Positions 4,611 through 5,240 of a DNA stretch of 5,240 nt are shown here, in pieces. Made by a program: the position numbers and the translations under genes. The DNA is from an uncultured Bacillota bacterium. GTDB taxonomy: Bacteria > Bacillota > Sulfobacillia > UBA995 > UBA9673. The notes beneath the pieces are model-generated. The model had not been told where the DNA came from, ran no database searches, and was given only the letters and a program-made list of their open reading frames with translations. The stretch lies in contig CALMHV010000138.1 in NCBI GenBank assembly GCA_937863905.1, positions 1 through 5,240 of the forward strand. The letters are read 5' to 3'. Position 1 is the stretch's first letter; the number at the start of each line of letters is the position of its first letter.

Positions 4611-5240
4611 GCAACGTCGACCAACCCGCGGGTCGTGAGCTTCAGTTCGGGAACGGTGGCCAGGGTCAGGAAGGCCAGGGCCATGAAGGGGTCGAGCGAG
4701 CCGGGCGCCCCCCAGGACCGGGCAAGGTCCCGCAGGCGTCCCAGGCGCTCCGCCACCTCGCCTAGCGGCCGGTCGGACATGAGGCCGGCGATGGGCAGGG
4801 GCAGGACCTCGACGACCCGGCCGTCCCGGACAGCCGCCAGCCCGCCACCCGCCTCGGCCACGGCCCGCACGGCCACGGCCATGTCCGTGTCGTCCAGCCC
4901 GGCCACGACGATGTTGTGGGCGTCGTGCGAGACCGAGGAGGCCAGAGCGCCGCACCTAAGACCCAGACCGCGGACAAACCCCTTACCGATGCGGCCGGTG
5001 GCCTGATGGCGTTCGACCACGGCCAGCTTGGCGACACCGCCCGCCGGGTCGGCCTGCCAGCCGCCGTCCTTCACGGGAAGGCTGAGCCGCGCCTGCCGCG
5101 TGACGATCCGCCCCGGCAAGACCTCGATGACCAGGGCCGGCCCGTCGCCCGCCGCGACGCGGAAGTCGGCCGCAGGAACGGGGAGGACGTGGCAGGTTCC
5201 CCTGAGGCCGCCGCCGGCCCGCTCCCCTGGCCTCTCCCCT
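4586..5240 (-). CDS. ade: adenine deaminase, C-terminal part (runs off right edge)
   Basis: Adenine deaminase (EC 3.5.4.2) converts adenine to hypoxanthine and ammonia in purine salvage, in the cytoplasm. The 217 visible residues are the end of a protein usually near 570-600 residues; the frame is open to the window edge, so the true start lies beyond it. The first part carries the central segment with VIEVLPGRIVTRQARLSLP. The C-terminal adenine deaminase domain follows: KLAVVERHQATGRIGKGFVR, ALASSVSHDAHNIVVAGLDD (the family's HDxHN signature), GGGLAAVRDG, LPLPIAGLMSD, and near the end DPFMALAFLTLATVPELKLT and GLVDV. The amidohydrolase metal centre lies in the missing N-terminal part and cannot be checked. 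It ends at TAG 4588-4586, inside the 3' end of the convergent deacetylase gene. Confidence 0.93.
   Translation of the reverse strand, partial: GERPGERAGGGLRGTCHVLPVPAADFRVAAGDGPALVIEVLPGRIVTRQARLSLPVKDGGWQADPAGGVAKLAVVERHQATGRIGKGFVRGLGLRCGALASSVSHDAHNIVVAGLDDTDMAVAVRAVAEAGGGLAAVRDGRVVEVLPLPIAGLMSDRPLGEVAERLGRLRDLARSWGAPGSLDPFMALAFLTLATVPELKLTTRGLVDVAYGRVPSV

Noticed and set aside
4524..4955. Minus-strand Arg/Gly-rich frame of 143 codons within adenine deaminase
   Set aside because: It is an out-of-frame reading of the adenine deaminase gene; its repetitive composition comes from GC-rich codons.

Overview
The window is GC-rich throughout and densely coded, with strong Shine-Dalgarno sequences, GTG starts, an ECF sigma factor paired with a single-pass membrane partner, a secreted polysaccharide deacetylase carrying a copper-amine-oxidase-like N-terminal domain, and a Bacillus-type adenine deaminase. 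Together these suggest a high-GC Firmicute (Symbiobacterium/Thermaerobacter/Limnochordia-like), but this is inference from gene content, and another high-GC Gram-positive lineage is possible. I see no insertion sequence, tRNA, rRNA or CRISPR array.

Layout. (1) Bases 1-304, minus strand: the N-terminal 101 residues of an ABC-2 type permease that runs off the left edge. (2) Bases 305-574: a divergent control region. It holds a possible minus-strand promoter for the permease, a possible plus-strand promoter overlapped by a 16-bp palindrome, a hairpin, and an unusual 20/21-bp tandem repeat. Each full repeat unit carries a Shine-Dalgarno-like stretch and an ATGAAC start. The first two starts open a 13-residue leader ORF whose stop overlaps the sigma start (TGATG). 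(3) Bases 575-2267, plus strand: a two-gene operon of an ECF-type sigma factor and a membrane-anchored, probably anti-sigma, protein overlapping it by 17 bp. (4) Bases 2303-3412, minus strand: a fold-type III PLP enzyme of the D-threonine aldolase/D-serine dehydratase family, convergent with the sigma operon. (5) Bases 3413-3503: a short divergent control region with a good minus-strand Shine-Dalgarno and a promoter candidate nested inside a 7-bp inverted repeat. (6) Bases 3504-4610, plus strand: the exported deacetylase. (7) Bases 4586-5240, minus strand: the C-terminal 217 residues of adenine deaminase, overlapping the deacetylase tail-to-tail by 25 bp.

How they may work together: the sigma/membrane-protein pair looks like an envelope-signal switch, and the divergent ABC-2 permease is its nearest candidate target. 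The PLP enzyme and adenine deaminase are catabolic enzymes, and the deacetylase acts on cell-wall or other polysaccharide outside the membrane. Nothing in the sequence proves that the right-hand genes share a pathway; they look like separate transcription units. I found no convincing intrinsic terminator (GC stem plus T-run) anywhere in the window.
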